Part shown: in pieces, positions 53,785-63,816 of the stretch | Layout of the letters: each line of letters starts with the position of its first letter | Numbering within the stretch: the first letter of the stretch is position 1 | Translations under genes and position numbers: made by a program | The notes under the pieces: model-generated | What the model was told of the DNA's origin: nothing | The model's input: the letters and a program-made list of their open reading frames with translations, nothing else | The model's database searches: none | Origin: Porphyromonas canoris | GTDB lineage: Bacteria; Bacteroidota; Bacteroidia; Bacteroidales; Porphyromonadaceae | Direction of reading: 5' to 3' | Length of the DNA: 64,000 nt | NCBI RefSeq assembly: GCF_000769115.1 | Contig: NZ_JQZV01000003.1 | Location: forward strand, 286,840 to 350,839

Positions 53785-53881
53785 AGATTTTGATTGTTTT
53801 ATTTCAGTTACTTACCAAATTTAGGCATTTTATTCGCATTAAGACCCAAGAAGATATGAATACTTTGCTAAGATTCTATTA

Positions 53882-53889
53882 CAAAAGTA
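53882..53889 (-). promoter_or_regulatory. -7 box for serB
   Basis: The minus strand reads TACTTTTG (TAnnTTTG). The spacer from there to the serB ATG shows no other feature. Confidence 0.45.
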
Positions 53890-53976
53890 GATAGTTTCAA
53901 TAAAAGCTATTCCGGTTGCATTCTTCTAACGAAGTGCTGAGAAATATCATTTATCAATCCGAAGATCATTCATAAA

Positions 53977-54016
53977 GAAAAGACATCTGCCATCCGAGAG
54001 ATGACAGATGTCTTTA
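53977..54016 (-). terminator. Terminator after the S46 peptidase gene
   Basis: AAGACATCTG and CAGATGTCTT arms with inner CATC/GATG pairing form a long stem with one mismatch. In the minus-strand RNA a U-rich run follows (into 53977). It lies about 22 nt past the peptidase stop. Confidence 0.8.
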
Positions 54017-54038
54017 GATAATGAATCTTGTATGTTTT

Positions 54039-56135
54039 TTACTTCACAAAAGATACTTCATCCACAAGATATTTACTCTTGCCCCACATGTCTATTACCC
54101 ACATAACATAGCGGATATCAACAGATATGGTGCGTTGCATATTGGCTTCAAACTCGATATCACCACTCATTGCTTCCCAGTTGCCGTCAAAAGCAAGACC
54201 GATAAGATCTCCATTTTTATTGAAGACAGGGCTACCTGAGTTACCTCCGGTTATATCATTATCGGACAAGAAGCATAGTCGGAGATTGCCTTTCTTATCT
54301 GCATAGCGTCCGAAGCCTTTCTTTGAAAGAAGATCCAAGATTTCAGGTTGCACTCTAAACTCGGATACGGAAGGGTCTTGTTTTTCAAAGATCCCTGCTG
54401 ATGTCGTGTAGTAGTCGTACCATCCTGCATCATAAGGTTTGTATCCGGATACACTACCATAGCTCATTCTCATGGTAAAGTTGGCATCAGATGGCAGAGC
54501 CTTCTTAGGATCTTTTTCTCTCAATCCTGCAAAGAATAGTCTTTCCCCTTTAAGAAGAGATCCTCTATAAGGAGCCATCATATCAGAAAGTTTATGCATC
54601 TCATCTATAAAGCTTGTACGAAGAGCTACCACCGGATCTTTTTGATAAGCTTCATCATTAAACTCTGGATTGGCAAGTGCTTGTTGGAAACGTTCTTTGC
54701 TCACAAAGACAGAGTTACCATAGATGAAAGTTGTATACTTATCCAAATCTCCTCCAAAGTCTGCATCTATGGTTTTGTAGATACTTGGCAGATATTCAGG
54801 AGCGACATTCTCTTTCACGACTCTAAGCATGACAGGCAGCGTTGCTTTCGCCACTTTTGGAGAGAAATCTTTATACATAGCATCAAGATTGGCCTTGCGA
54901 GCAGCTTCCGGTTTGATAGCGAATCTAACCACTTCAAAACCACTGTATGCTTCGCTTATATATTGTAGATTTCTGGTGTATTCTCCCATCTTCTCAATAG
55001 GAATGCGAAGGCTATCCAAAACGAATCCATATTTTGCTTTGCGTTCAGGAGTAGATGCTGCAAAGCGAGCAAAGTCTTTTTCTATCTTTTGTTTTTCAGT
55101 TATGACATTAAGACGACGAAGTCCTTTATTCATACCGATAGAGTTTTTCCAATAGTTTGAACTGAGTGCGTACTTATCTGAGTATTGAATACGGATAGCT
55201 TGTTCTTTTTCCATGAAGCTTTTCCAAACATCCTGTTTCAAACCACGAACTTCTATTCTCGGAGTATTTTCATTCTTAATAAGATTTTCTACTCCCCAAG
55301 AGCTGAGATATCTGTTGGTTCTTCCCGGAAAGCCAATAGTCATGGCATAATCTTTTTCGCTAACACCGGACAAAGAGATCTTTGCAAATGCTTTTGGCTT
55401 GAAAGGTTTGTTGTTGGCACTGTATGCTGCAGGGCGATTATTGGCATCAGCATACACTCTGAAGACCGAGAAGTCTCCCGTATGGCGAGGCCACATCCAG
55501 TTGTCTGTATCACCTCCAAACTTACCGATTGAAGAAGGTGGAGCAAATACCATACGAACATCCTTGAAAACGTCGTATGATATGAGATAGTACTTATTGT
55601 TGTTGTAGAAAGGATATACTTTTGCCGTAGTGTTTGGCTCCTTTTCTACCTCCTTTTCAATCTTTGCAATTTCCGCCTGAATAGCTTTGATACGAGCCAT
55701 CTCATCTGTGATGCCTTCAACAGCTTTCAAGATCTTGTCAGTAATATCTTCTGTTCCTCTAAGATACTGGACTGTAAGACCCGGAACAGGAAGTTCTTGA
55801 TTTAGGGCATGAGAAACAAATCCATCCCGAAGATAATCATGTTCTACCGAGCTGAGCTGCTGAATGGAAGAGTACCCACAGTGATGGTTTGTAAATATTA
55901 GCCCCTGATTAGATACAGTAATACCGGTACATCCACGACCGAATATTACAACCGAATTGTGTAGCGCAGGAGCGCTTTCGTTGTAAAGCTTGTTGAATGC
56001 CATGGTAAAACCAAGCTGACGCATTCTGTCTTGATTCTCTTTGTTCAGCTCTTTCAGAATCCACATACCCTTGTCTGCTTTTGCAGCAGGAGCTAAAAGG
56101 AATAGAGCCGCTAAGAGAAGAAATGTTCTTTTCAT
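54039..56135 (-). CDS. S46 family dipeptidyl-peptidase, DPP7 type
   Basis: A 698-aa periplasmic or surface peptidase with a Sec signal peptide (cleavage near AKA at 20). S46 enzymes release N-terminal dipeptides for peptide nutrition in asaccharolytic oral and gut Bacteroidetes. The catalytic His is in FTNHHCGY (His85), the Asp is in the GDTDNWMWPRHTGDFS region, and the Ser is in TGGNSGSPVF (Ser633). Specificity is set by the residue that is Gly in DPP7 and Arg in DPP11; here AFDGNWEAMSGD has Gly651, so hydrophobic P1 preference (DPP7) is predicted. It follows the DUF389 gene by 43 nt. Confidence 0.92.
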   Translation of the reverse strand: MKRTFLLLAALFLLAPAAKADKGMWILKELNKENQDRMRQLGFTMAFNKLYNESAPALHNSVVIFGRGCTGITVSNQGLIFTNHHCGYSSIQQLSSVEHDYLRDGFVSHALNQELPVPGLTVQYLRGTEDITDKILKAVEGITDEMARIKAIQAEIAKIEKEVEKEPNTTAKVYPFYNNNKYYLISYDVFKDVRMVFAPPSSIGKFGGDTDNWMWPRHTGDFSVFRVYADANNRPAAYSANNKPFKPKAFAKISLSGVSEKDYAMTIGFPGRTNRYLSSWGVENLIKNENTPRIEVRGLKQDVWKSFMEKEQAIRIQYSDKYALSSNYWKNSIGMNKGLRRLNVITEKQKIEKDFARFAASTPERKAKYGFVLDSLRIPIEKMGEYTRNLQYISEAYSGFEVVRFAIKPEAARKANLDAMYKDFSPKVAKATLPVMLRVVKENVAPEYLPSIYKTIDADFGGDLDKYTTFIYGNSVFVSKERFQQALANPEFNDEAYQKDPVVALRTSFIDEMHKLSDMMAPYRGSLLKGERLFFAGLREKDPKKALPSDANFTMRMSYGSVSGYKPYDAGWYDYYTTSAGIFEKQDPSVSEFRVQPEILDLLSKKGFGRYADKKGNLRLCFLSDNDITGGNSGSPVFNKNGDLIGLAFDGNWEAMSGDIEFEANMQRTISVDIRYVMWVIDMWGKSKYLVDEVSFVK

Positions 56136-56178
56136 GCTGAGTTAGTATTAAGTAGTTAGAAAATAGTTTTTACGTTTG

Positions 56179-57531
56179 TTATTCTTTAGATGAGATCTCT
56201 ATTTCTGCTCCGGGCAATCTTTCATTGAGCCAGCTTTTTAGTCTTTGTCTATTCTCATCAGAAATTTTGTTGCCATTTGTATAGAGACCTATTCTTACTA
56301 TTTGAGATCTTTTTAAGGAGTCCAAGCTGATATGATACATTTTACCGAATGTTGCCCTGGTAACTTCCGGATAAAGTGTTCGGAGATCTCGTGATATTTG
56401 ATCAATATCTTTAGCCAACTGCTCTGCAGAAGCAAGTTGATATTCTAAAGAGTCTATTCTAAGTTGTTGATATTTTATTACAGAAGAGTTATCTTGCTTT
56501 ACGTCATCTATGATACTACTCTTGAGGCCTGCCATATCAGCTTTACCAAATCCTTGACGCACGACGAGAGTTGTATTACGAAGTCCATACTCGCTCAGTT
56601 TATCACGAAGTTCTGCAATGGTTTGTTCCGAAAGCTCATTCCCCAGGAGAGATACAGAAAGAACATTCCCATCTTTCTTTTTAGAAGTTTCATAGCTTAG
56701 AAGATAAGTGCCATCAAACTGAAATTCATTTTTTATAAACTTCACTTGAGACTCTTCATAATAGTTTCGCTGAATCAGTTGGTATCCTAAAACCACACTC
56801 GGAACAATGGTACATATTACGATGCTTAGAACCATTCTGTTTACTCGTGTTTCTCTTGCCTTATCTACAAATGTTTTGCGAGGATAGTTCATAATCCTTA
56901 CCCCCAAAAAAGTGGCAAGACCGATGAAAACGGTATTTATGATATAGAGATAAAATGCTCCGAAAAAGAAGTTCAGCTGGCCTGTACCAATACCATATCC
57001 GGCAGTACAGAGTGGTGGCATGAGAGCTGTCGCAATGGCAACACCGGGGATAACATTCCCTTTTGACTTTGTTGCACCTGCTATTAGACCTGCCATACCT
57101 CCCACAAAAGCTATCAAAACATCATAGATATTGGGTTGTGTCCTAGCAAGAAGTTCGCTTTGAACAGAAGAAATGGGAGAAATAAAAAAGAAAATCGTAG
57201 AGGTAAGAATCCCAAAAATAGTCGCCATGAGGAAGTTTCTAACACTTCTTCTAAGAAGATCAAAATCGGAAATACCTAATCCTAATCCTAAACCGACTAT
57301 CGGCCCCATCAAAGGAGAAATAAGCATGGCTCCTATAATCACAGCGGTAGAGTTGGTGTTAAGCCCCAATGAAGCTATGAAAATAGCACAGATTAGAATC
57401 CACATTTTTGTGCCCTTAAAGTCTACATCATTTTTGAGAGACTCTATGGTTTCGTATTCATTCTCTCTTTCTCCTTTTATATCAAAATATGAGCGTATAT
57501 ATTGGATAAATGATTGCTTTTCAGTGTTCAT
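56179..57531 (-). CDS. DUF389 family membrane protein
   Basis: A 450-aa inner-membrane protein. DUF389 corresponds to the first ~230 residues, with about six transmembrane helices, including NSTAVIIGAMLISPLMGPIVGLGLGLGISDFDLLRRS (about 60-96) and GATKSKGNVIPGVAIATALMPPLCTAGYGIG (about 150-180). The C-terminal ~200 residues are a soluble, coiled-coil-like part. The function of the family is not established. It lies 11 nt after the flippase gene in the same direction. Confidence 0.85.
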   Translation of the reverse strand: MNTEKQSFIQYIRSYFDIKGERENEYETIESLKNDVDFKGTKMWILICAIFIASLGLNTNSTAVIIGAMLISPLMGPIVGLGLGLGISDFDLLRRSVRNFLMATIFGILTSTIFFFISPISSVQSELLARTQPNIYDVLIAFVGGMAGLIAGATKSKGNVIPGVAIATALMPPLCTAGYGIGTGQLNFFFGAFYLYIINTVFIGLATFLGVRIMNYPRKTFVDKARETRVNRMVLSIVICTIVPSVVLGYQLIQRNYYEESQVKFIKNEFQFDGTYLLSYETSKKKDGNVLSVSLLGNELSEQTIAELRDKLSEYGLRNTTLVVRQGFGKADMAGLKSSIIDDVKQDNSSVIKYQQLRIDSLEYQLASAEQLAKDIDQISRDLRTLYPEVTRATFGKMYHISLDSLKRSQIVRIGLYTNGNKISDENRQRLKSWLNERLPGAEIEISSKE

Positions 57532-57542
57532 GTCAATAGCTG

Positions 57543-59018
57543 TTATAAGACTTTTTGAACTTGTTTATATTCGAGAGTTAAACCTATTGCAGCATAGGCT
57601 AATAAGAGAATAGTCCTTACAGACAGAACGAAGATATTATTGGTTTCACCCGGGAAAGAGAAACCTATGAGATAGATGGCGGTACAGACTAAGCCGATAA
57701 TGAGTAGCTTTTTTATGTCATACTCTATCCTGTAAACTTTTCGTCCTATCAGATAGGAAAGAATCATCATCAATGTATTACAAGCCAATGATGCCCAAGC
57801 ACAAGCCATATATCCATACATTGGAGTAAACAAGACTATAATACCAACAGTTACGATAAGTCCGATAAAAGAGAATATAGCCCCAAAGTATGTTTTATCG
57901 CTAAGCTTATACCAAATGGAGAGATTGTAGTAGACTCCGAAGAAGAGTTCACCTAAAAGAACAAGAGGAACAATTCTAAGCCCTTCGTAGTATTGAGGTG
58001 TAACGATATGCTTGAATACATCAATATAGAAAGTAACCCCCAGAAAAATACAAGAAGTGAATAGTACGAAAAAGTTCATAGCTACTCTGTAAGCTCCATA
58101 CTCGTCTTTCTTCTTCATCTTTGAGAAGACAAAAGGGTCGTAAGCGAAGCGAAAAGCTTGAATAAACATCACCATGACAACACATATTTTAAGACATCCT
58201 CCGTATATCCCCAGCTGTGTCATGGCAATGTCTCTATCCTCTATCATATAGGGAAGTAAGATAGGACCGGCCATTTTATTAAAGTTCCCTGCCAATCCTA
58301 ACAGCATCAAAGGGAAGCAGTAATGTATCATCCCCTTCCAAAGTATCTTATCAAAACCTTTTATCGCAGGTCTAAGTATAGGAAGCATCAGCAGTGTTTG
58401 CAATGATGTGGAGAGGAGATTGGATACAAAGATGTATCCCACCCCATATTCCGGACGATAAAACCAATCTACAAGACCCGGATTATGCTCCAAAAGATAT
58501 GGACAAGCCAAAAAGAAAAACAGGTTGAAAAAGATATTGAATGCTATAAAGGCCAGCTTGTAGAAAGCAAAAAGCTTAGGTCTGTGCTGCTGTCTCAGGT
58601 AAGCAAAAGGGATAGACAAAATAGCATCCATTGCTGCAATCACACAGAAAATCGCAATAAAGTCTGTGTGTGATGCGTATCCCAAGACTCCTGCAATGTC
58701 TTGAACAAAGATCAGAGAAAGAATAGTGAAGAATATGGTTGTCCCAAAAACACTCTTAAAAGCAGTTGCATAGACTACCTGTTGTTTCGGATAGGTCTGC
58801 ATGAAACGGAAAAGCCCCGTTTCCATGCCGTAAGTAAGAACAACCAAGATAACGCTTATCCATGCGTACAAGTTGGTTACCATACCATATTCTGCCGTAG
58901 TGGAAAGGACGCGTATATAGAATGGAGCTAATAGCCAATTAAGAAAACGCCCGATGATATTGGTCATACCATATATTACGGTATCCTTAACCAAAGACTT
59001 CATGCCGAGGCTGCTCAT
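57543..59018 (-). CDS. Polysaccharide biosynthesis protein, flippase (MATE/Wzx-like)
   Basis: A 491-aa membrane protein with about 14 transmembrane helices, of the MVF/polysaccharide-synthase superfamily. The N-terminus SLVKDTVIYGMTNIIGRFLNWLLAPFYIRVL is characteristic. Members move lipid-linked oligosaccharides across the inner membrane for O-antigen, capsule or similar glycans. No glycosyltransferase genes are adjacent, so its substrate cannot be told. It lies 13 nt after ruvB and 11 nt before the DUF389 gene. Confidence 0.88.
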   Translation of the reverse strand: MSSLGMKSLVKDTVIYGMTNIIGRFLNWLLAPFYIRVLSTTAEYGMVTNLYAWISVILVVLTYGMETGLFRFMQTYPKQQVVYATAFKSVFGTTIFFTILSLIFVQDIAGVLGYASHTDFIAIFCVIAAMDAILSIPFAYLRQQHRPKLFAFYKLAFIAFNIFFNLFFFLACPYLLEHNPGLVDWFYRPEYGVGYIFVSNLLSTSLQTLLMLPILRPAIKGFDKILWKGMIHYCFPLMLLGLAGNFNKMAGPILLPYMIEDRDIAMTQLGIYGGCLKICVVMVMFIQAFRFAYDPFVFSKMKKKDEYGAYRVAMNFFVLFTSCIFLGVTFYIDVFKHIVTPQYYEGLRIVPLVLLGELFFGVYYNLSIWYKLSDKTYFGAIFSFIGLIVTVGIIVLFTPMYGYMACAWASLACNTLMMILSYLIGRKVYRIEYDIKKLLIIGLVCTAIYLIGFSFPGETNNIFVLSVRTILLLAYAAIGLTLEYKQVQKVL

Positions 59019-59031
59019 AGAATCGTTCTTT

Positions 59032-60075
59032 CTATAAATCGTTAAATAGGGGCATCTCTTTAGGTGAGACTATACGACCAAAGTGTCCGTATGCCATTTT
59101 GGTAACTTCTCGTCCACGAGGTGTCCGTTTTAGGAATCCTTCTTTTATGAGAAAAGGCTCGTACACCTCTTCAACCGTTCCTGGATCTTCGCCTATTGCA
59201 GTAGCAATCGTGGTAAGTCCGACAGGACCACCGGAAAACTTATCCATAATACATGTAAGTATTTTGTGGTCTATATGATCAAGTCCGTGCTTGTCTATAT
59301 TGAGAGCTTCAAGGGCAATGTGAGCGATTTCTTTATCTATCGCTCCTGTTCCACGAACTTGGGCAAAATCTCTTACCCTACGCAGCAAAGCGTTGGCAAT
59401 ACGCGGAGTACACCTGCTACGGGATGCTATCTCTATTGCAGCTTCATGATCGCAAGGCACATCAAGGATGTTGGCACTCCTTTCCACTATACCACAAAGA
59501 GTATTGGTGTCATAATACTCCAAGTGCATATTGATCCCGAATCTTGCTCTTAGAGGAGCCGTTAGAAGTCCGCTCCTTGTAGTAGCACCAATGAGAGTGA
59601 ACGGATTAAGGTCTATCTGAATACTCCGTGCTCCGGGACCTTTGTCTATCATGATATCTATCCGGTAATCTTCCATGGCGGAGTACAAATACTCCTCAAC
59701 GATAGGGGAGAGCCGATGTATTTCATCAATAAACAGGACATCGTGAGCCTCCAAGGAGGTAAGCACACCTGCCAAATCTCCGGGTTTATCGAGTACCGGA
59801 CCTGATGTTACTTTGAAACCTACACCAAGTTCGTTGGCGATAATCTGGGAAAGTGTTGTCTTTCCCAATCCGGGAGGCCCGTGCAACAAAACATGGTCAA
59901 GAGCCTCGTTGCGCATCTTTGCCGCCATGACAAAGACCTTCAGATTCTCAACCACATTATCCTGTCCCTTAAAGCCTTCAAAAGAAAGAGGTCTCAACGC
60001 ATGGTCTGCATCGTCTCTTCCCATCGGACCGGCTGAACGACGGATATCAAATTCCGAAGACGTAATATTGTTCAT
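59032..60075 (-). CDS. ruvB: Holliday junction branch migration helicase RuvB
   Basis: RuvB (347 aa) is the AAA+ motor that, with RuvA, moves Holliday junctions in recombination and repair. The Walker A is [14 protein letters not shown] (about 64-77), the Walker B is [10 protein letters not shown] (about 113-122), and sensor 1 with the hairpin is [19 protein letters not shown]. The C-terminal winged-helix part has [40 protein letters not shown]. It is coupled to cysS (9 nt upstream) and the flippase gene (13 nt downstream). Confidence 0.97.
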   Translation of the reverse strand: MNNITSSEFDIRRSAGPMGRDDADHALRPLSFEGFKGQDNVVENLKVFVMAAKMRNEALDHVLLHGPPGLGKTTLSQIIANELGVGFKVTSGPVLDKPGDLAGVLTSLEAHDVLFIDEIHRLSPIVEEYLYSAMEDYRIDIMIDKGPGARSIQIDLNPFTLIGATTRSGLLTAPLRARFGINMHLEYYDTNTLCGIVERSANILDVPCDHEAAIEIASRSRCTPRIANALLRRVRDFAQVRGTGAIDKEIAHIALEALNIDKHGLDHIDHKILTCIMDKFSGGPVGLTTIATAIGEDPGTVEEVYEPFLIKEGFLKRTPRGREVTKMAYGHFGRIVSPKEMPLFNDL

Positions 60076-60084
60076 CTGTATCTG

Positions 60085-61587
60085 CTACATTCCGGGGAGC
60101 TTCCATTCTGCCCCGTCTTTAGTATCCTTGATCTCAAATCCCAGCTTAGCCAGCTCGTCTCGTATCTTATCGGAAGTTGCCCAGTCCTTTTCAGACTTCG
60201 CTTTTGCCCGTATTTGGAGCAAAAGTTCCATAGCTCCGGCAAAAGCATCCGTATGTGCCTTTGAAACCTCACTTCCCGGCTTCTTCATTCCAAGAATATC
60301 AAAGAGGAAAGTATCAAACAGCTCTTTGAGAGACTCTATCTGCTCTGCGGTTAAAGATTTGCCGGGTTCTGCTTTTGCTGTATTGATTACCTTTGTTGCA
60401 TCAAACAGGTGAGCGATGACGACCGGACTGTTCAAGTCATCGTTAAGAGCCTCATAACAAAGCTCCTTGTAGCTGGGAAGATCCACACTCTTACTGCTTA
60501 TTGCTTTAAGAGAATCCAAAGCAAGGTAAGCATCCAACAGGCGTTCCAATCCTTTTGAGGAGGCTTGAAGGGCTTCATTGCTAAAGTCCACAGTACTTCT
60601 GTAATGGGCCTGCAACATGAAGAAACGAATGGTCATTGCGTCGTATGGCTGTTCAAGCAACTCATGAGCACCTGTAAAAAACTGCTCAAGAGTAATGAAG
60701 TTGCCAAGGCTTTTGCCCATTTTCTGCCCATTTATGGTAACCATGTTGTTGTGTACCCAGTAGCGAACCATCGGTTTACCCTGTGCCGCAACAGCCTGAG
60801 CTATCTCGCACTCATGGTGAGGGAATATCAAGTCCATTCCACCCCCATGTATGTCGAACGTTTCTCCCAGATATTTGCGTCCCATGGCGGTACATTCGCA
60901 ATGCCATCCGGGGAATCCGATACTCCATGGAGCTTTCCATCTCATGATGTGTTCCGGTTGAGCCTTTTTCCAGAGAGCGAAATCTATACTCTGTCTTTTC
61001 TCTCCCTGCCCGTCCAGTTCACGAGTATTAGACATCATATCCTCGATGTTACGTCGAGACAGAACTCCATATTTGTAAGTCTTATGATATTTCTCTACAT
61101 CGAAATAGATAGAACCTTCACTCTCATAAGCAAATCCGTTGTTCAAGATCTCCTGAGTAAGGTCTATCTGCTCCATAATATGCCCACTTGCCAAAGGCTC
61201 TATACTTGGAGGAAGAACATTCAAAGCATCCATCACTCTATGGTATTGGGTGAGATAGTATTGCACAACCTCCATCGGTTCTATCTGTTCCAATCGTGCC
61301 TTCTTCGCTATTTTGTCTTCTCCCTCATCGGCATCATGCTCCAAATGACCCACATCCGTAATATTACGGACATACCTCACCTTATAGCCGATATGCTTCA
61401 GATAACGAAACAGGAGGTCGAAAGTAACAGCCGGTCTCGCATGTCCGAGATGCGCATCGCCATAAACGGTCGGACCGCAAACGTACATTCCAACGTGTGG
61501 AAAGTGAGATGGCACAAAGCGTTCTTTATCTCTTATAAGGGTATTATATAGCATCAATGGAGCTTCTGTATGTTCCGGAGTGCTCAT
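60085..61587 (-). CDS. cysS: Cysteinyl-tRNA synthetase
   Basis: CysRS (500 aa, usual length ~460-500) charges tRNA-Cys. The HIGH-like motif is [17 protein letters not shown] (about 35-51), the zinc ligands include Cys in [10 protein letters not shown] and in HHECEIAQ, and KMSKS is KMGKSLGN (about 292-299). The anticodon-binding C-terminal part is present. The promoter box at 61640-61647 overlaps the region just after the amylase stop, so cysS-ruvB-flippase-DUF389-S46 may be one unit separate from the amylase. Confidence 0.97.
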   Translation of the reverse strand: MSTPEHTEAPLMLYNTLIRDKERFVPSHFPHVGMYVCGPTVYGDAHLGHARPAVTFDLLFRYLKHIGYKVRYVRNITDVGHLEHDADEGEDKIAKKARLEQIEPMEVVQYYLTQYHRVMDALNVLPPSIEPLASGHIMEQIDLTQEILNNGFAYESEGSIYFDVEKYHKTYKYGVLSRRNIEDMMSNTRELDGQGEKRQSIDFALWKKAQPEHIMRWKAPWSIGFPGWHCECTAMGRKYLGETFDIHGGGMDLIFPHHECEIAQAVAAQGKPMVRYWVHNNMVTINGQKMGKSLGNFITLEQFFTGAHELLEQPYDAMTIRFFMLQAHYRSTVDFSNEALQASSKGLERLLDAYLALDSLKAISSKSVDLPSYKELCYEALNDDLNSPVVIAHLFDATKVINTAKAEPGKSLTAEQIESLKELFDTFLFDILGMKKPGSEVSKAHTDAFAGAMELLLQIRAKAKSEKDWATSDKIRDELAKLGFEIKDTKDGAEWKLPGM

Positions 61588-61639
61588 ATGTTTTTCTATT
61601 ATTTCATCTATTTGTTATTAACTCTATTTTATATCCTTA

Positions 61640-61647
61640 CAAAGATA
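61640..61647 (-). promoter_or_regulatory. -7 box for cysS
   Basis: The minus strand reads TATCTTTG (TAnnTTTG). The leader would be about 49 nt. The box ends 2 bp before the amylase stop codon. Confidence 0.55.
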
Positions 61648-61648
61648 G

Positions 61649-63343
61649 TTAGTTTTTATCCATAATGCGAGACATCACAATGATATTTGCCTCATAAGGT
61701 TGCAATTGTAAAGGCAGGTATATGGATTCAGATATGGAATAAGTTGTTTTCTTACCGCTAAGCAGCATTTCTACGCTCCAGATTGACCGGTTTTGAAGCC
61801 CCATCATATCCAGTGCATCCTTAGGTATTTCGTACTTTGTGCTTATAGGAGAATGGGAAAAGTTTGCCGCTACAATGGCTATCTTTGGGGGATTGGACTG
61901 ATCCCATCTCAAGAATAGAGCCACTTCGTTTTTCTCTTGCGCCGGAAGAGGCAAAATATGATTCAAATCATAGTAATGAGGAGAGCTGAAAATCTTTCTA
62001 TCCGTCTTCGCATTGAGAAGGATCTTATACTTCTCTCTCAATATCTTGTCTGTATTCTGATCTTCACCATCTCTGTCAGCTTTCCATTTCTGGAGTTTAG
62101 GGAGACTCCAATAGTCGAATATCGTGGTGCGACCATCCTGTCCGCTGAAACCCTCTGCATCCATACCTTTCTCTCCCAACTCTTGAGCAAAATACGTCAT
62201 TACTGCAGAGTTGTCCACCAGTGTGCTTACAACCATTGCAGGGAAAGCATTCTCTCCACAGCTTGATATGAAATCGGAAGCAAGCCGCTGCTCGTCATGA
62301 TTTTCCATAAATCGTAGCAGGTGAGAAGATATGCTATGCTGACGAGAGACAATATCCTTTATTGCAGATGTGCTTGCTCTCTTTTTGAGGATGGATATAA
62401 GACAGTCGTATAATCCCACTTTGTCGTATAGGTAGTCGAATCCTCCCTCTTGAATAAACTCTTCATACCTGTTTTCGGAATAGATTTCCGCGATAAAAAC
62501 AGTATTGGGATACCTTGATTTTACTCTCTCTATACACCATTTCCAAAACTCCAAAGGCACCATTTCTGCCATATCGCACCTGAAACCATCTACCCCTTTA
62601 CTACTCCAGAAAAGAAGGATTTCCAGCATTTTGCTCCATGTATCCGGGATCGGAGAGAAGTGTGAACACCTTCCGTTGGCATAGTCTACACCATAGTTCA
62701 ACTTTACTGTCTCGTACCAATCTCCGGAAGATGGCGCATTTACAAAACAATCATTCCCCGTTGCCTTTGCCGGAAATTCAGAATAAGAAGAGCCGTTTTC
62801 TCTCGATATATGTTGTAAAGACAGTGGCTGCCCCGGAATGTAGTAAAAGTTGTTTTGAGGAGAGAAAGCTAAGTCGGTATCATCTTTTTCTCCAAAATCG
62901 GAACAATTTTCCGGCTTCGCATCCGATACATATTGCCTTGCGACATGATTTGGTACAAAATCTATTATCACTTTAAGTCCGGCATCATGCGTCCGGGATA
63001 CCAAAGACTCAAACTCTTGCATACGTTGAGGAACTTTTTCTGCAAGGTCGGGATCTACATCATAATAGTCTTTTACGGCATAGGGAGAGCCTGCTTTTCC
63101 CTTTACGATGCACGGATTGTCTTCTGCTATGCCGAATTCGGAATAAGATGTTTGGGTTGCATGTTCCAAAATGCCGGTGTACCAAATATGCGTGATGCCG
63201 AGCTTTTTTATGGATTGTAGGTCAATGGCAGAAATATCATTGAATTTTCCGCATCCGTTAGTCCGGATATCTCCGTTCGGTTCTCTGTCTTGAGATGTAT
63301 TGCCCCAAATTCTTGGAAGTAATTGATATATGGATATGCTCAT
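61649..63343 (-). CDS. Alpha-amylase family glycosyl hydrolase (GH13), cytoplasmic
   Basis: About 564 aa. GH13 regions are intact: I, DFVPNHVARQY; II, VDGFRCDMAEMVP with the nucleophile Asp; III, VFIAEIYSE with the acid/base Glu; and IV, FMENHDEQRLAS. There is no signal peptide, so it acts in the cytoplasm, perhaps on glycogen or maltodextrins. The frame is open to an ATG at 63409, but MSISIYQLLPRIWG starting at 63343 is the normal GH13 beginning. That ATG overlaps the stop of ogt (ATGA), typical of translational coupling. Confidence 0.9.
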   Translation of the reverse strand: MSISIYQLLPRIWGNTSQDREPNGDIRTNGCGKFNDISAIDLQSIKKLGITHIWYTGILEHATQTSYSEFGIAEDNPCIVKGKAGSPYAVKDYYDVDPDLAEKVPQRMQEFESLVSRTHDAGLKVIIDFVPNHVARQYVSDAKPENCSDFGEKDDTDLAFSPQNNFYYIPGQPLSLQHISRENGSSYSEFPAKATGNDCFVNAPSSGDWYETVKLNYGVDYANGRCSHFSPIPDTWSKMLEILLFWSSKGVDGFRCDMAEMVPLEFWKWCIERVKSRYPNTVFIAEIYSENRYEEFIQEGGFDYLYDKVGLYDCLISILKKRASTSAIKDIVSRQHSISSHLLRFMENHDEQRLASDFISSCGENAFPAMVVSTLVDNSAVMTYFAQELGEKGMDAEGFSGQDGRTTIFDYWSLPKLQKWKADRDGEDQNTDKILREKYKILLNAKTDRKIFSSPHYYDLNHILPLPAQEKNEVALFLRWDQSNPPKIAIVAANFSHSPISTKYEIPKDALDMMGLQNRSIWSVEMLLSGKKTTYSISESIYLPLQLQPYEANIIVMSRIMDKN

Positions 63344-63816
63344 TTTTCGATCTGTTTGCTCATTTCTTTTTCCCACTTTAGAATTTTTCTTTTTATCCCG
63401 ACTCCCCAAGCAAAACCTCCTATCGAACCATCTTTAGCCAGGACTCTATGGCATGGTATGAGAAAAGCTATCGGATTGCGCCCTATGGCAGTCCCCGTTG
63501 CTCTCACAGCTTTGGGATGTCCTGCACGTTCAGCTATATCGCTGTAGCTGCGAGTCTCTCCAAATGGTATCTCCAAAAGAGCGCTCCAAACCTTATGCAT
63601 GAACGGTGTGCCGGGTAAATCCTCTGTGTTTGGAATGGGAGACTCATGAATTAAAGACAGAATGGAAGAGTCGGATTTAGAAATAACTCTTTCTCTAATC
63701 CGAATGGGAACATACTCCGAAACAGAAAGAGAAATAATGGTATCGCCATCGAATGTCGGTATCATATAGCCAAAAGAAGTTTTCCATATCTCTTGCCTCT
63801 GTTGCTTTTGATTCAT
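63340..63816 (-). CDS. ogt: Methylated-DNA--protein-cysteine methyltransferase
   Basis: A 158-aa suicide DNA-repair protein that removes methyl groups from O6-methylguanine to its own cysteine. The active-site motif is IPCHRVLAKDGSIGGFAWG (about residues 120-138), with the helix-turn-helix region SDIAERAGHPKAVRATGTAIGRNP just before it. Length fits the Ogt/MGMT family without an Ada regulatory domain. Its stop overlaps the start of the amylase gene by 4 nt (ATGA), so the two are translated together. The last ~185 bp of the window beyond its ATG show no gene. Confidence 0.93.
   Translation of the reverse strand: MNQKQQRQEIWKTSFGYMIPTFDGDTIISLSVSEYVPIRIRERVISKSDSSILSLIHESPIPNTEDLPGTPFMHKVWSALLEIPFGETRSYSDIAERAGHPKAVRATGTAIGRNPIAFLIPCHRVLAKDGSIGGFAWGVGIKRKILKWEKEMSKQIEK

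Noticed and set aside
60565..61551. 328-codon plus-strand frame over cysS
   Set aside because: It is opposite cysS, which has intact HIGH and KMSKS motifs; the frame shows no domain.
63344..63409. N-terminal extension of the amylase from ATG 63409
   Set aside because: It would overlap ogt by 70 bp with a charged, non-family sequence; the ATGA-coupled start at 63343 fits GH13 better.
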